Shown: positions 41,071 through 50,430, counted from the stretch's first letter. The stretch is DNA of 64,000 nt from Chloroflexota bacterium (GCA_015478725.1 JADMIG010000004.1:91484-155483), one strand, 5' to 3'. A program made the numbers and translations. The notes: generated by a model not told the origin, from the letters alone.

Positions 41071-41946
41071 ATGTTGCCTATCGTCGCGGGAGTGCTCACC
41101 GCCCTGTGCTTCGCCATCTCTACGCTGGCGTCGGCGCGCGCAAGCCGTCTCGCCGGAGCTGCCCCGACCGTGGCCGGGGTCATGATCGTGGGGTCCCTCC
41201 TCGTGCTGCCGGTCGCCGTGGCGGTGTCGCCGCTGCCCGCCGTCCCAGCGGTACCAGTCGAGACCCTCATCCTGGCGGCGCTGGCCGGCGCCGCGAACGT
41301 AGGCGGTCTGCTGCTTGCCTATGCCGCCTATCGGATCGGTGCCGTCGGGATCATCTCGACGATCGGATCGACGGAGGGCGCGATCGCGGCGGTATTGTCC
41401 GTCCTGGCCGGGCAGACGCTCGCGGCGGGATCGGGGCCTGCCCTGGTCGTGGTCGTGGTCGGCGTGGTACTGGCAGCGACAAGCGGCGGTCATGAGCTCG
41501 AAGACGGCGTCGCGATCAGCCGTGCGCAGTCCCTGCGGGCGGCGGAGTTGGCGGCCTGTGCGGCAAGCCTGTTCGGGCTGGGACTATTCGTGACCGGGCA
41601 GGTCAGTGCGACGCTCCCGGCGGCATGGATCATCCTCGCAGGCCGGCTCGTCGGCGTCGCCGCGGTGGGTATTCCACTCTTCCTCACGGGGCGCCTCCGG
41701 TTCCCCCAAGCGGCCCTCCCCTTCGTCCTGGTGACCGGGTTCATCGAGGTCGTGGGCTTCGCCTCGTTTTCCGCCGGGGCTCGCGAGAACGTCGCTCTCA
41801 CCTCGGTGCTCGCCTCGACGTTCGCGCCGGTCGCCGCGGTGGCCGCCTTCGTCCTCTTCAGGGAGCGCCTCGCCCCACGCCAGATAGTGGGGATCGCTTT
41901 CGTTGTCGTCGGCATCGCCGTCCTGGGGGTGCTCGCCGCGTCATGA
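41071..41946 (+). CDS. EamA/DMT-family membrane transporter
   Basis: 291 residues with about ten hydrophobic helices arranged as two EamA repeats. The first starts GVLTALCFAISTLASARASR, the second near residue 155, with ALTSVLASTFAPVAAVAAFV and ERLAPRQIVGIAFVVVGIAVL at its end. Family members export or exchange small metabolites and amino acids. Within the iolD operon it may expel a by-product (for example an amino acid or a carboxylate) or import substrate; direction is unknown. It follows the aldolase by 18 bp. Confidence 0.82.
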   Translation: MLPIVAGVLTALCFAISTLASARASRLAGAAPTVAGVMIVGSLLVLPVAVAVSPLPAVPAVPVETLILAALAGAANVGGLLLAYAAYRIGAVGIISTIGSTEGAIAAVLSVLAGQTLAAGSGPALVVVVVGVVLAATSGGHELEDGVAISRAQSLRAAELAACAASLFGLGLFVTGQVSATLPAAWIILAGRLVGVAAVGIPLFLTGRLRFPQAALPFVLVTGFIEVVGFASFSAGARENVALTSVLASTFAPVAAVAAFVLFRERLAPRQIVGIAFVVVGIAVLGVLAAS

Positions 41947-41957
41947 GGAGCCATCCG

Positions 41958-42800
41958 ATGCGCCTGGTCTACAACTCCAACTCGACGATGCACCTGCCGG
42001 TGCTGATGCAGATCCGCGTCGCGAGGGAAACCGGCTGGGACGGGATCTTCGTGCGGCAGGAACCTGTCCGGAGGTACCTGGCGCAGGGATACGACCCTGA
42101 GAGTCTGCGCGACGCGTTGCAGGGTCTCGAGCCCGTGAACCTCGGCGCGCTCCCCGACGTCGAACGCTGGCGAGCGCATGAGCGGGCGGCGATGCTGCGT
42201 GAGGCCGAGGCGCTCACCGAGCTTGCCGTCGACATCGGCGCGTCCCATGTGCAGCTCCTGACCGGCCCCGTCACGCCGGGCGGCTCGTACAGTGGACCGG
42301 CCGAGCTGTCCCCGGCCGAGTTGCGACGGGTCACGGCGGACGGGATGCGGGCCGTCGCCGATCTCGGCGCCCCGCACGGGATCCGGTACTACCTGGAGCC
42401 GGTGGCGTGGACGCCGCTCGCTCCGCTTGCCCGGGCGGTCGAGGCCGTCGACGCGACCGAGCGTGACAGCGTGGGCCTGGTCCTCGACTTCTGGCACTTG
42501 TGGCAATGCGGAACCACGCCGGACGAGGTCGCCGGCCTCGAGCCGCGGATCATCTTCGGGGTCGACTTTGCGGATTCGCTCGGACCGGCCGGCAGGCCAG
42601 GGCCCGACCAGCGGTCTCGTTGCGTCTGGCCGGGTGAGGGCGTCATCCCGCTCCGGGCCTGGGTCGACGCCGTGCGCTCCACCGGCTTCGACGGCTGGTG
42701 GGACAACGAGCTCTACAGTCCGCTCCACTGGGAATCGGCCGATCCGTTCGCCGTCGGCGCAGGCCTGCTCGAGGTTCTCAGGAAGTTGCTGCGGGATTGA
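41958..42800 (+). CDS. Sugar phosphate isomerase/epimerase-like TIM-barrel protein
   Basis: 280 residues from the ATG at 41958, which has GAGGAG about 7 bases upstream. An in-frame ATG at 41943 overlaps the transporter stop but lacks such a site. Barrel motifs include GIRYYLEPVAWTP near residue 143, LVLDFWHLW near residue 173, GVDFAD, GVIPLRAWVDAVRSTGFDGWW, and a final Glu in WWDNELYSP, fitting the metal-dependent IolE/IolI-like superfamily. It is the last gene before the LacI regulator and probably the end of the iolD operon. Isomerase versus dehydratase cannot be decided. Confidence 0.83.
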   Translation: MRLVYNSNSTMHLPVLMQIRVARETGWDGIFVRQEPVRRYLAQGYDPESLRDALQGLEPVNLGALPDVERWRAHERAAMLREAEALTELAVDIGASHVQLLTGPVTPGGSYSGPAELSPAELRRVTADGMRAVADLGAPHGIRYYLEPVAWTPLAPLARAVEAVDATERDSVGLVLDFWHLWQCGTTPDEVAGLEPRIIFGVDFADSLGPAGRPGPDQRSRCVWPGEGVIPLRAWVDAVRSTGFDGWWDNELYSPLHWESADPFAVGAGLLEVLRKLLRD

Positions 42801-42816
42801 CCTGCATTCGGTTATG

Positions 42817-42863
42817 TTGACGTTGCCAAGACCCGATGCTATGGTTTGCGCAATCGGTTGCAA
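42817..42863 (+). promoter_or_regulatory. Promoter with LacI-type operator at the regulator gene
   Basis: TTGACG (42817-42822), 17-bp spacer, TATGGT (42840-42845), then the best operator in the island, TTGCGCAATCGGTTGCAA (42846-42863), containing the core GCAATCGGTTGC (42850-42861). It sits 83 bp before the regulator ATG at 42947, so the regulator very probably controls its own gene and the transketolase/iolG/iolB genes behind it. Confidence 0.78.
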
Positions 42864-42946
42864 CGATGGAGGGTGCGGTCCAGATGCATGCTTCCCGCCG
42901 CGATCTTCCCGCTGCCGCTGTCGCGGTCTAGGCCGAGCCCAGCCGC

Positions 42947-44002
42947 ATGGCAGTGGATGGGAACGGTCCGCGCCGTCGCATCCTCCTGAAGGATGTCGCC
43001 CAACGGGCGAACGTCTCCGGCTCGTCCGCGTCTCGCGCCCTCGCGGACGACCCGCGCATCAGCCTCGCCACCCGCCAGGCGGTCAAGACCGCGGCAGCCG
43101 ACCTGCAGTACGTACCGAATGCGGCAGCCCGCAGCCTCCGCGTCCGCCGGACGCGCACCTTGGGCCTCCTCCTGCCCGATCTGCGCGATCCCGTCCACGG
43201 GCAGGTCGCGTCCGCGTTCGAACAGGAAGCACGCCAGCAGGGGTATTGCGTGATGGTCGTGGCCGGCGAGCGGGATCTCGTGCGCGAGCGGCTGGCGCTG
43301 CGCATCTTCGCGGAGCACGGGACGGATGGCGTCGCGATCGTGTCGAGCGTGCTCTCGCCCAGGGAATTGCGGGAGCGGGTCGATCCGGACCGGCTCGTCC
43401 TCGTCTGGCCGGACCATCGCAGCCTGCCTCGCCGTGACGGTCCGCGCGTTCCCGGGGTGATCCAGACCGATGATGCGAGCGGCGTGCGAGCCGCGGTCGA
43501 CCACCTGGTAGAGAGTGGTTGCCGACAAGTCGCGTACGTCGCGAGTGGTGTCCGCGACTCGAACACGACCCGCGCCGAGACTGTTGCGGCGACGCTGCGC
43601 AGTCGAGGCATCCGCACTCCGATGCACACGTTCGTGGGCTCCGTTGACGCGTGGCGCGCCCCTGGCGACCTCGCCGCCGAGATCGCGGCCAACCTGCCCG
43701 AGGCGATCGTCTGTTACGACGACCAACTGGCGCTCGGGCTCATGGATGCGCTCCGGAATCTCGGTCTCCGGGTCCCGGACGACGTCGGGATCGTCGGGTT
43801 CGACGGGATCCCGTACGCCGGGATCTCCAATCCCCGATTGACGACCGTGGCGGTGCCGTCCGCGGAGATGGGCCGCATCGCGGCTTCGTCTCTCATCCGG
43901 GCGGTCCACGAGGGCGTCCTGCCGGACGGCGTGATGCTGCCGGTGGAGATCGTCGTCCGCGAGAGCACGCGGAGCCTGCCGGTGCGCGGCGGTCGATCGT
44001 GA
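42947..44002 (+). CDS. LacI-family transcriptional regulator of the cyclitol island
   Basis: 351 residues. The N-terminal helix-turn-helix is LKDVAQRANVSGSSASRAL (residues about 14-32), with the hinge YVPNAAARSLR. The periplasmic-binding-protein-like effector domain follows, with VPGVIQTDDASGVRAAVDHLVESG, ETVAATLRSRG, VCYDDQLALGLMDALRNLGLRVPDD and VGFDGIPYAG. It is the only LacI-type regulator in the window. Its own promoter carries the most symmetrical GCAA-N4-TTGC site, and related sites occur before the other transcription units of the island. The inducer is probably a cyclitol or a ring-opened intermediate; that is inference. Confidence 0.93.
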   Translation: MAVDGNGPRRRILLKDVAQRANVSGSSASRALADDPRISLATRQAVKTAAADLQYVPNAAARSLRVRRTRTLGLLLPDLRDPVHGQVASAFEQEARQQGYCVMVVAGERDLVRERLALRIFAEHGTDGVAIVSSVLSPRELRERVDPDRLVLVWPDHRSLPRRDGPRVPGVIQTDDASGVRAAVDHLVESGCRQVAYVASGVRDSNTTRAETVAATLRSRGIRTPMHTFVGSVDAWRAPGDLAAEIAANLPEAIVCYDDQLALGLMDALRNLGLRVPDDVGIVGFDGIPYAGISNPRLTTVAVPSAEMGRIAASSLIRAVHEGVLPDGVMLPVEIVVRESTRSLPVRGGRS

Positions 44003-44021
44003 CCTCCGTGCCCGATCCTCG

Positions 44022-44957
44022 ATGGATCGCGCCGCGCGACGTCCGGCCGATCCATTGCCGTTGACTCCGGACGGTGGAGTCGGTCCACAGGCCGACCTGG
44101 ACGAGCTCGCCCGACGCGGCCGACTGCTGGTGGTCGACACGGTCGCGCACAGTGGCGCCGGTCATATCGGCGGGCCGTTGTCGGCCATGGACCTGCTCGT
44201 CGCGCTATACTTTGGGGTCCTCCGGATCCGTCCGGACGAGCCGGACTGGCCAGATCGCGACCGATTCATCCTGTCGAAGGGCCACTCCGCGATCGGGCTC
44301 TACGTGGTGATGGCGCTCCGCGGCTACTTCCCGGTGGCGGAGCTCGCGTCCTTCGATACCGGCGACAGCCGGCTGCAGGGTCATCCGGATATGACCCGAC
44401 TGCCCGGTTTGGAGGCGTCAACGGGTTCGCTCGGCCAGGGCCTCGCGGTCGGACTCGGGATCGCCCTTGGGGCGCGGATGCGCGGTCTCGGCGTACACAC
44501 CTTCGTCATGCTCGGTGACGGCGAGACCCAGGAGGGGATGGTCTGGGAGAGCGTGATGGTCGCCGCGAAGTACGGGCTCGGCAACCTCACGGCGATCGTC
44601 GACTGCAACGGCCTGCAGCAGTACGGCTGGCCGCCGGCGCCGGGCGACGAGGGCCGCGGCGATCGACGCGACCCGCTTGCCGGGGCCCGCCTCCGCGATG
44701 CGCTGGAAGCCTTCGGCTGGCGCGTGCTCGAGGTCGACGGCCACGACGTCGAGGCGATCGTCGCGGCCTGCGCGGATGCCCGCGGGGCGGCTGCGGGATC
44801 GCAGCCCACGGCCATCCTGGCGAGGACCGTGAAGGGGCGCGGCCTGTCGTTCACCGAGGGCCGCTTCGAGTGGCATGCTCGCGTCGCCACAGCCCACGAA
44901 GTGGCCGCAGCGAGACTCGAGCTCGGGTTCGAGCACCCCGGTGAGGCAGGGCCGTGA
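44022..44957 (+). CDS. Transketolase-like N-terminal (TPP-binding) subunit
   Basis: 311 residues. GAGHIGGPLSAMDLLVALY near residue 45, DRFILSKGHSAIGLY near residue 83, ASTGSLGQGLAVGLGIA near residue 128, and the cofactor motif MLGDGETQEGMVWE with VDCNGLQQ (about residues 165-205) identify the N-terminal half of a split transketolase. The C-terminal half is encoded next with a GTGA overlap. Such split enzymes occur in many catabolic operons and transfer two-carbon or other ketol units. In this island it may process a ketose or an acyloin derived from the cyclitol. It follows the LacI gene by 19 bp, so it is under the same operator. Confidence 0.88.
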   Translation: MDRAARRPADPLPLTPDGGVGPQADLDELARRGRLLVVDTVAHSGAGHIGGPLSAMDLLVALYFGVLRIRPDEPDWPDRDRFILSKGHSAIGLYVVMALRGYFPVAELASFDTGDSRLQGHPDMTRLPGLEASTGSLGQGLAVGLGIALGARMRGLGVHTFVMLGDGETQEGMVWESVMVAAKYGLGNLTAIVDCNGLQQYGWPPAPGDEGRGDRRDPLAGARLRDALEAFGWRVLEVDGHDVEAIVAACADARGAAAGSQPTAILARTVKGRGLSFTEGRFEWHARVATAHEVAAARLELGFEHPGEAGP

Positions 44958-45913
44958 CGCGGCCGATGCGCGATGCCTGGGCCGAGACCCTGTGCGACCT
45001 CGCTGTCGAGAACCATGACCTCCTCGTCCTCGACGGCGACCTCGCGACATCCACCCGTGCCGACCGCTTCGCCGTCGCGCACCCTGACCGCTTCCTCCAG
45101 ATGGGCATCGCCGAGCAGAACATGGTCGGCGTCGCCGTCGGACTGGCGACCCTTGGCTACGTGCCGTGGCTCTCGTCGTTCGCCGTGTTCTTCACCCATC
45201 GCGCCGTCGACCAGGTCCGGATGCTCGTCGCCCAGACTCACGCGAACGTGAAGATCGGCGCCGCTTATGCGGGTCTGCTGACCGGCTTCACCGGCAAGAC
45301 CCACCAGGACGTCCAGGACCTCGCGATCATGCGGGCGATGCCGGGTATGACCGTCCTCGCCCCGGGCGACGCGACCGAGTGCGTGGCGGCCGTGCGCTGG
45401 GCGACCGGGACGCCTGGGCCGGTCTACCTGCGTCTGGCGCGTGACGCCGGACCGGATCTCTTCGACGACACGTATCTGTTTGAACCCAGGCGCGTGGTCC
45501 CCCTGCGCGACGGATCGGACGTGCTGATCGTCTCGACCGGGATGCAGTCGGCCCGCTGCCTCGCCGCGGCGACCCTCCTCGAGACCATGGGGATCTCGGC
45601 CGGCGTCCTGCACGTGCCGTCATTGAAACCCGTCGACGCAGCGGCCGTCGCGGAGGCAGCGCAACGCGTCCGCCTCGTGGTGAGTGCGGAGGAGCACACG
45701 ATCATCGGCGGCCTGGGCGGCCTTGTGGCCGAGATCCTCAGCGAGCGTGAGCCCCGCCGGCTCGTGCGGATCGGCATCCAGGACACGTGGGGCGAGTCCG
45801 CCCCGAATGCCTTCCTACTCGACCGACATGGGCTGTCGCCCGAACGCGTTGCCGAGCGCGTCGTCATGGAATTCTCCCGCACGGCCGAGCCGTCTCGTGC
45901 CGCGGGTCGGTGA
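44954..45913 (+). CDS. Transketolase-like C-terminal subunit
   Basis: 319 residues, GTG start inside the stop of the N-terminal subunit. The pyrimidine-binding domain has VLDGDLATSTRADRFA, RFLQMGIAEQNMVGVAVGLA (with the activating Glu in IAEQNM) and HANVKIGAAYAGLLTGFTGKTHQ. The C-terminal transketolase domain follows with VLIVSTGMQSARCLAAA and EEHTIIGGLGGLVAE. Together with the preceding gene it forms one complete thiamine-diphosphate enzyme. Next gene is the second iolG-like gene after 33 bp. Confidence 0.88.
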   Translation: MTRPMRDAWAETLCDLAVENHDLLVLDGDLATSTRADRFAVAHPDRFLQMGIAEQNMVGVAVGLATLGYVPWLSSFAVFFTHRAVDQVRMLVAQTHANVKIGAAYAGLLTGFTGKTHQDVQDLAIMRAMPGMTVLAPGDATECVAAVRWATGTPGPVYLRLARDAGPDLFDDTYLFEPRRVVPLRDGSDVLIVSTGMQSARCLAAATLLETMGISAGVLHVPSLKPVDAAAVAEAAQRVRLVVSAEEHTIIGGLGGLVAEILSEREPRRLVRIGIQDTWGESAPNAFLLDRHGLSPERVAERVVMEFSRTAEPSRAAGR

Positions 45914-45946
45914 GCGGTCGATGGTAGTCGCCACGGAGGTGACCGG

Positions 45947-46990
45947 ATGAGCACATTCAAGGTGAAGAACCCGAAGAGCATCGGGGTCGCGTTCCTGGGC
46001 GTGGGACGAATGGGGCAAACCCATATCCAGACCCTCGCCGGGGTGCGCAACGTTCAGATCGTCGTCGTCGCCGACCCGGACCTCGCTGCGGCCGAACTCG
46101 CACGCGACATGGCGCGTGTGGACCGGGCCACGACGGACGCACTGGGCGCTATCAACGACCCTGCCGTCGAGGCCGTCGTCATCGTCACCCCGACGGCAAC
46201 GCACGCGAGCCTCATCGAGGCGGCCCTTCGCGCGGGCAAGGCGGTCTGGAGCGAGAAGCCGATTGCCCTCGACCTCGCCGAGACCAACCGCGTGGTCACC
46301 CTCTGGCGCGAGACGGGCCTGCCCGTCCAGTTGGGGTTCATGCGACGCTTCGATCCCGGCTACGTCCGCGCGAAGGAGCTCATCGCCTCGGGCGAGCTCG
46401 GGCGGATTGAGCAGTTCCGCTCGTACTCGCGGGATACTTATCCGCCGTCGGCGGCCTTCATCCGCGACAGCGGCGGGTCGTTCCTGGACATGAGCGTGCA
46501 CGACTTCGACCTGGCCAGGTTCCTGGTCGGGGAGGTCGAGGAGGTCTCCGCGTGGGGCAGCGTCCTGTTCGACGACCGGTTCGGCGACGGTGGCGACATC
46601 GATACCGCGGTCACGATGCTCCGCTTCCGGAACGGAGCCCTGGGCGTCGTCGAGATGTCGCGCCATTCCGCATGGGGCTACGACATTCGGACCGAGGTGG
46701 CCGGCGCGGCAGGCAAGGTCGTCGTCGAGGCGCCCCAGAAGACGAACGCGACCTTTTCGCGGCGGTTCGGGTTCGAGGGCGACCACTACGAAAACTTCCC
46801 AGACCGATTCGAGGTCGCCTACAAGCTCGAGCTGGAGGCGTTCTTCGCCGCGCTCGGCGAAGGGGTCACGCCGACGCCAGGCCCAGAGGACGCGTTCGAA
46901 TCGCTTCGGCTGGCCGTCGCGGCGAGGCTCAGCTGGCGGAAGGGCCGGCCAATCCGGCTGGATGACGTCTCCGCAGGGGTCCCGGCGTGA
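45947..46990 (+). CDS. iolG: Inositol 2-dehydrogenase-like Gfo/Idh/MocA oxidoreductase
   Basis: 347 residues, ATG preceded by GGAGGTGA. The Rossmann loop FLGVGRMGQTHIQTL is near residue 16, the catalytic Lys in WSEKPIALDL near residue 103, GFMRRFDPGYVRAKE is typical of IolG, and GGSFLDMSVHDFDLARFL near residue 175 is the active-site helix. NAD-dependent oxidation of a cyclitol is the expected reaction. It is coupled to the second iolB copy (GTGA overlap). Of the three IolG-like proteins in the island this one looks closest to a standard inositol dehydrogenase. Confidence 0.9.
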   Translation: MSTFKVKNPKSIGVAFLGVGRMGQTHIQTLAGVRNVQIVVVADPDLAAAELARDMARVDRATTDALGAINDPAVEAVVIVTPTATHASLIEAALRAGKAVWSEKPIALDLAETNRVVTLWRETGLPVQLGFMRRFDPGYVRAKELIASGELGRIEQFRSYSRDTYPPSAAFIRDSGGSFLDMSVHDFDLARFLVGEVEEVSAWGSVLFDDRFGDGGDIDTAVTMLRFRNGALGVVEMSRHSAWGYDIRTEVAGAAGKVVVEAPQKTNATFSRRFGFEGDHYENFPDRFEVAYKLELEAFFAALGEGVTPTPGPEDAFESLRLAVAARLSWRKGRPIRLDDVSAGVPA

Positions 46991-47820
46991 GCCCGGAGGT
47001 GACCCGTCACGTGCGCCCCGTGTCGGGTCCAGGGACCCTCCTCGAGATCACGCCGACGAGTGTCGGTTGGCGCTACCTGTCGTTCCGGGTGCTGTCCCTC
47101 GCTCCAGGGGAGGCGGTCGAGGGCGATACAGCCGGGAACGAGAGCGCCATCGTCCCGCTCCGCGGCGCAGGCTGGTTCGCCTTCGGCGGCGAGAAGCATC
47201 CCGTCTCCCGGAAGGACGTCTTCACGGAGAAGCCCCACGTCGCCTACCTGCCGCCCGGCACGGCATGGTCGATCGGCGCCGTGACTGCCTTCGAAGTCGC
47301 GTTCGGCTCCGCACCGGCGTCGGGGCTCTATCCGGCTCGCCTCTATGCGCCCGCCGACCTGCCGAGCTTCGTCCGCGGTGGCGCCAACGTCAGCCGCGGG
47401 GTGACCTGCACGGTGGATCCGACGTTCCCGTCGGAACGGCTCATCGCCTACGAGATCCTGACCCCGAGCGGCAACTGGTCGAGCTTCCCGCCTCACAGGC
47501 ACGATGGGCGGTCCGGCACCAGTTACCACGAGGAGTCGTACTACTACCGCCTGTCCGTGACGGACGGGTTCGCGATCCAGCGTCTGTATACCCGCGACAC
47601 CGATCTCGACGTCTCGATCACCGTGGCAGACGGGGACTTGGTGCTGGTCCACGAGGGCTACCACACCGTGGTGGCCGCACCGGGCACCAACGCCTACTAC
47701 CTCAATTTCCTCGCGGGTGACACGAAACCGGTGACCCAGCTCAACGACCCGGCTTACGCGTGGATCACCGATGACTGGGCTGGGCGGCCGATCCCAATCC
47801 CGCTCGAGCCCACGTCCTGA
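46987..47820 (+). CDS. iolB: IolB-like 5-deoxy-glucuronate isomerase (copy 2)
   Basis: 277 residues, GTG start inside the iolG stop. Motifs parallel copy 1: GWRYLSFRVLSL near residue 27, NWSSFPPHRHD near residue 165, HEESYYYRLSVTDGFAIQRLY, and VADGDLVLVHEGYHTV. It is about 30 residues shorter at the N-terminus than copy 1. The two isomerases sit in separate operons under the same type of operator. Whether they are redundant or act on different deoxy-uronates (for example a substituted one) is open. It converges with the second CehA-like gene 15 bp away. Confidence 0.9.
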   Translation: MSPEVTRHVRPVSGPGTLLEITPTSVGWRYLSFRVLSLAPGEAVEGDTAGNESAIVPLRGAGWFAFGGEKHPVSRKDVFTEKPHVAYLPPGTAWSIGAVTAFEVAFGSAPASGLYPARLYAPADLPSFVRGGANVSRGVTCTVDPTFPSERLIAYEILTPSGNWSSFPPHRHDGRSGTSYHEESYYYRLSVTDGFAIQRLYTRDTDLDVSITVADGDLVLVHEGYHTVVAAPGTNAYYLNFLAGDTKPVTQLNDPAYAWITDDWAGRPIPIPLEPTS

Positions 47821-47835
47821 CCGCGTCGCCGATCG

Positions 47836-50430
47836 TCAGAGCCGGGTCGCGTCCGGCAGCGATGCACGCCCCCGGCTGCGGAGGGTCTCGAGGCTGGCAT
47901 CGAAGAACTGCACCATCCGGGCACGTTCGTCCGAGTCTGCCACCGCGGCCAGCTCGGCGACCCAGGTCCGCGCGCCGATGATGATCTGCTCAACGCCCGC
48001 CGCGTCTTCCATCGACGGGACGAGAGGTCGATCCCGCACCTCCACATAGACGGGCGAGGTGTGCGCGGCCATGGCGGTCGCGAACGCCGAGCTGATCTCA
48101 TTCCCGCTGCGTGACCGGGCCGCGATCCAGGCTCCGGCCGCGACCTCGACCGTTTCGTGGAGGCCGAGCTCGGTCGATCCTGCCGCCGCGCTGGTGGCCG
48201 CTACAACACGGCCGTTCACGACCAGCTCCAGGACCGTGATCACGGGCTGGGCGGCGCGCGCCTGTGCCGTGACCTCGAGGCGACCACCCGACCGGACGCG
48301 GATCACATCCCCCGGCTCGTGTCCCTCCACCGCGATCTCCAGGATCGGGCCGGACGTGACGAAGGTCCGACCAGCCCGGACGGCAGCCGCCCAGGCGTCG
48401 AACGTGAGCGGCTCGTCGGTGAGCAGGTGACCGTACGTCCGGACGGCACCGATCGGGACCTCGGCCGACATCTTGTCCGTCCCGGCCACGATCGGCAGAC
48501 GGTAGCCGAGGTTGAGGAAGCGGTACCACTCAAGCACGGACGGATCGTCCAGGCCCGGTGCCAGCGCCTGGGTCTCGAGGGCGTCGATCTTGCCTGCCAC
48601 GATGTCGGCCGCGATCTCGGCGTATGGCAACGGAAAATGAGCGGCCACGACAAGCCCGCCGGCGGCCCGGCAGCGATCGGCCCAGTCGGCGAGGAGGACG
48701 CTCAACGCCCCGGCCATCCGACCCTCGGGCGGGCCCGCGCTGGCGAACGGCTGGACGGGCCGGTGGGCACCGAGCAGCGCCAGGTGGCCCAGCACGTTCT
48801 GGCGGTTTTCGGTTCCGACCACGACGATGCGGCGACCCGCAGGATCGGCCATCGAGCCCCACGGCAGGTCCGTGACGTTCGTGAACAGGTCGCCCCACTG
48901 GGCAGCCAGCAGATTCACGAGGTCGACGTCCTCCGCCGCCGCCTGGAGTAGTGCGGTCGATGGGGCGAGGAAATGGACGTGCGTGTCGGCGGTGACCCAT
49001 CGCCCGGCGTGGAGGTCGATCGTCCGGTCGAGTGGAAGCTCCAGCCGGCCCATCGTCGGATCGACTTCGAGTCGGGCGTGATGCGGCGCGCGGTCGAATC
49101 CTCCAACGACCTCGACCTCTACCGCGCCGACCGGCAGCTCGATCGCGAACCGGCCGGGGACGTAAGCATACGTGGACGATCCCAGGATCAGGTCCCCGCC
49201 GGTGTCTTCGTAGAACGCCGGGTTGACCTCGTCGCGGTGGCCGACCGGTGGCAGGTAGCGACCATCGGCGGCGGTGAAGCGGACCCGGGCGGGCACGCGT
49301 TCGCCAGTGGTCCGATCGACGATCTCCACCTCGACCGGCACGCATGGTGCGGGCAGGACCTCGATCGAGCGCCGGCCGGCAGGGTCGAGCGGCGGGACCC
49401 CGGCCAGCAGCTCGCGCCCGGACACACTCCAGCCATCGAGGTCGACCAGGGCGTCGGGCGCGATCGCCAGGTCGACGATGCTGGCGCCCGACGGGGTGCG
49501 GTCGGGGTTGGCGCGCGACGTTCCCCAACCCACGATGACGTTCGCGTTCGTCGGCGATGAAGGGGCGACCGGCGCCTGACGCAAGCGGATGATGGTGCCG
49601 AGGTCGACCTCCGGGGGGCGTCCGGCCAGACCGTCGACACGCACCGCGAACCGCGGCCCGCGCGCCAGCGGATTGCTCGATCCGCGGAACAGCGTCACGG
49701 CGGCCACGATCACGTCGCTCCCCGGGCGACCCGCCGCGAGCGGCCCGAGATGCAGGGCGACCGGCTCGGCGCCCGCCTCCAGCTCGATCGCGTGGAGCCA
49801 AAGCAGCGCATCGTCGGTCGGGCTCGGAACGAAGTCGGACATACCGGTCTGGTTCGCCCCGTAAGTCCCGGGCATGATCGTCAGCGACCCCGAGTGGCCG
49901 GCCGCCGCGTAACGCCCGGGTACCTGGACCGCATGGGGACCGCGCCAGTCGACGACCTCATTGGCGAGGTGGCTGATCGCCGCGAACGCGGTCGACCCCC
50001 AGCCGAGGATCCCGTCGTTGATCTCGAACCGACGCCTGATCGTCCGGCTCGTCCTCCGCCCCGACCGGTCCACCACGGTGTACCGGGCGAGCGGCTCGCC
50101 GACCGGGACGACATGACCCACCGCGAGCTCGTCCGGGCGGCTGCCGGTATCGTCGCGCCACGCGTCGCACAGATGGGCGACGACGACGTGGCTGGCCACT
50201 CCGCTATCGCCCAGGTCGATCGTCGTCGGCGCGTCGACCAGGATCCAGCGCTGCGCGGTCGAGCCGGGCCCGAGGTCGAACGGAAGTCCGTGGAACACCT
50301 GCCGCCCGACAGGCAGACGTGGTAGGGCCGCCGCGTACTGGGCATGGAATCGGAGGGCGACCTGATGGTCGGTCGCGTTCCTCACTGGATCGAGATCGAC
50401 CGGTCTCGCGAGCGGGCTCGAACGCCCCAT
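47836..50430 (-). CDS. CehA/McbA-like PHP-domain metallohydrolase, large (copy 2)
   Basis: 864 residues, ATG at 50430, colinear with copy 1 (32282-34885) from VFHGLPFDLG through the last PVYVEVRDRPL. The catalytic block begins near residue 483 with TADTHVHFLAPSTAL, then VGTENRQN, AAHFPLPYAEI and GTDKMSAE. Even at DNA level about 60 bases around the HxH motif are almost identical to copy 1, while the N-terminal half is more diverged. It has no signal peptide. It is a monocistronic unit diverging from the ABC importer, with a LacI-type operator between them. Its N-terminal 480 residues have no recognised family. Confidence 0.78.
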   Translation of the reverse strand: MGRSSPLARPVDLDPVRNATDHQVALRFHAQYAAALPRLPVGRQVFHGLPFDLGPGSTAQRWILVDAPTTIDLGDSGVASHVVVAHLCDAWRDDTGSRPDELAVGHVVPVGEPLARYTVVDRSGRRTSRTIRRRFEINDGILGWGSTAFAAISHLANEVVDWRGPHAVQVPGRYAAAGHSGSLTIMPGTYGANQTGMSDFVPSPTDDALLWLHAIELEAGAEPVALHLGPLAAGRPGSDVIVAAVTLFRGSSNPLARGPRFAVRVDGLAGRPPEVDLGTIIRLRQAPVAPSSPTNANVIVGWGTSRANPDRTPSGASIVDLAIAPDALVDLDGWSVSGRELLAGVPPLDPAGRRSIEVLPAPCVPVEVEIVDRTTGERVPARVRFTAADGRYLPPVGHRDEVNPAFYEDTGGDLILGSSTYAYVPGRFAIELPVGAVEVEVVGGFDRAPHHARLEVDPTMGRLELPLDRTIDLHAGRWVTADTHVHFLAPSTALLQAAAEDVDLVNLLAAQWGDLFTNVTDLPWGSMADPAGRRIVVVGTENRQNVLGHLALLGAHRPVQPFASAGPPEGRMAGALSVLLADWADRCRAAGGLVVAAHFPLPYAEIAADIVAGKIDALETQALAPGLDDPSVLEWYRFLNLGYRLPIVAGTDKMSAEVPIGAVRTYGHLLTDEPLTFDAWAAAVRAGRTFVTSGPILEIAVEGHEPGDVIRVRSGGRLEVTAQARAAQPVITVLELVVNGRVVAATSAAAGSTELGLHETVEVAAGAWIAARSRSGNEISSAFATAMAAHTSPVYVEVRDRPLVPSMEDAAGVEQIIIGARTWVAELAAVADSDERARMVQFFDASLETLRSRGRASLPDATRL

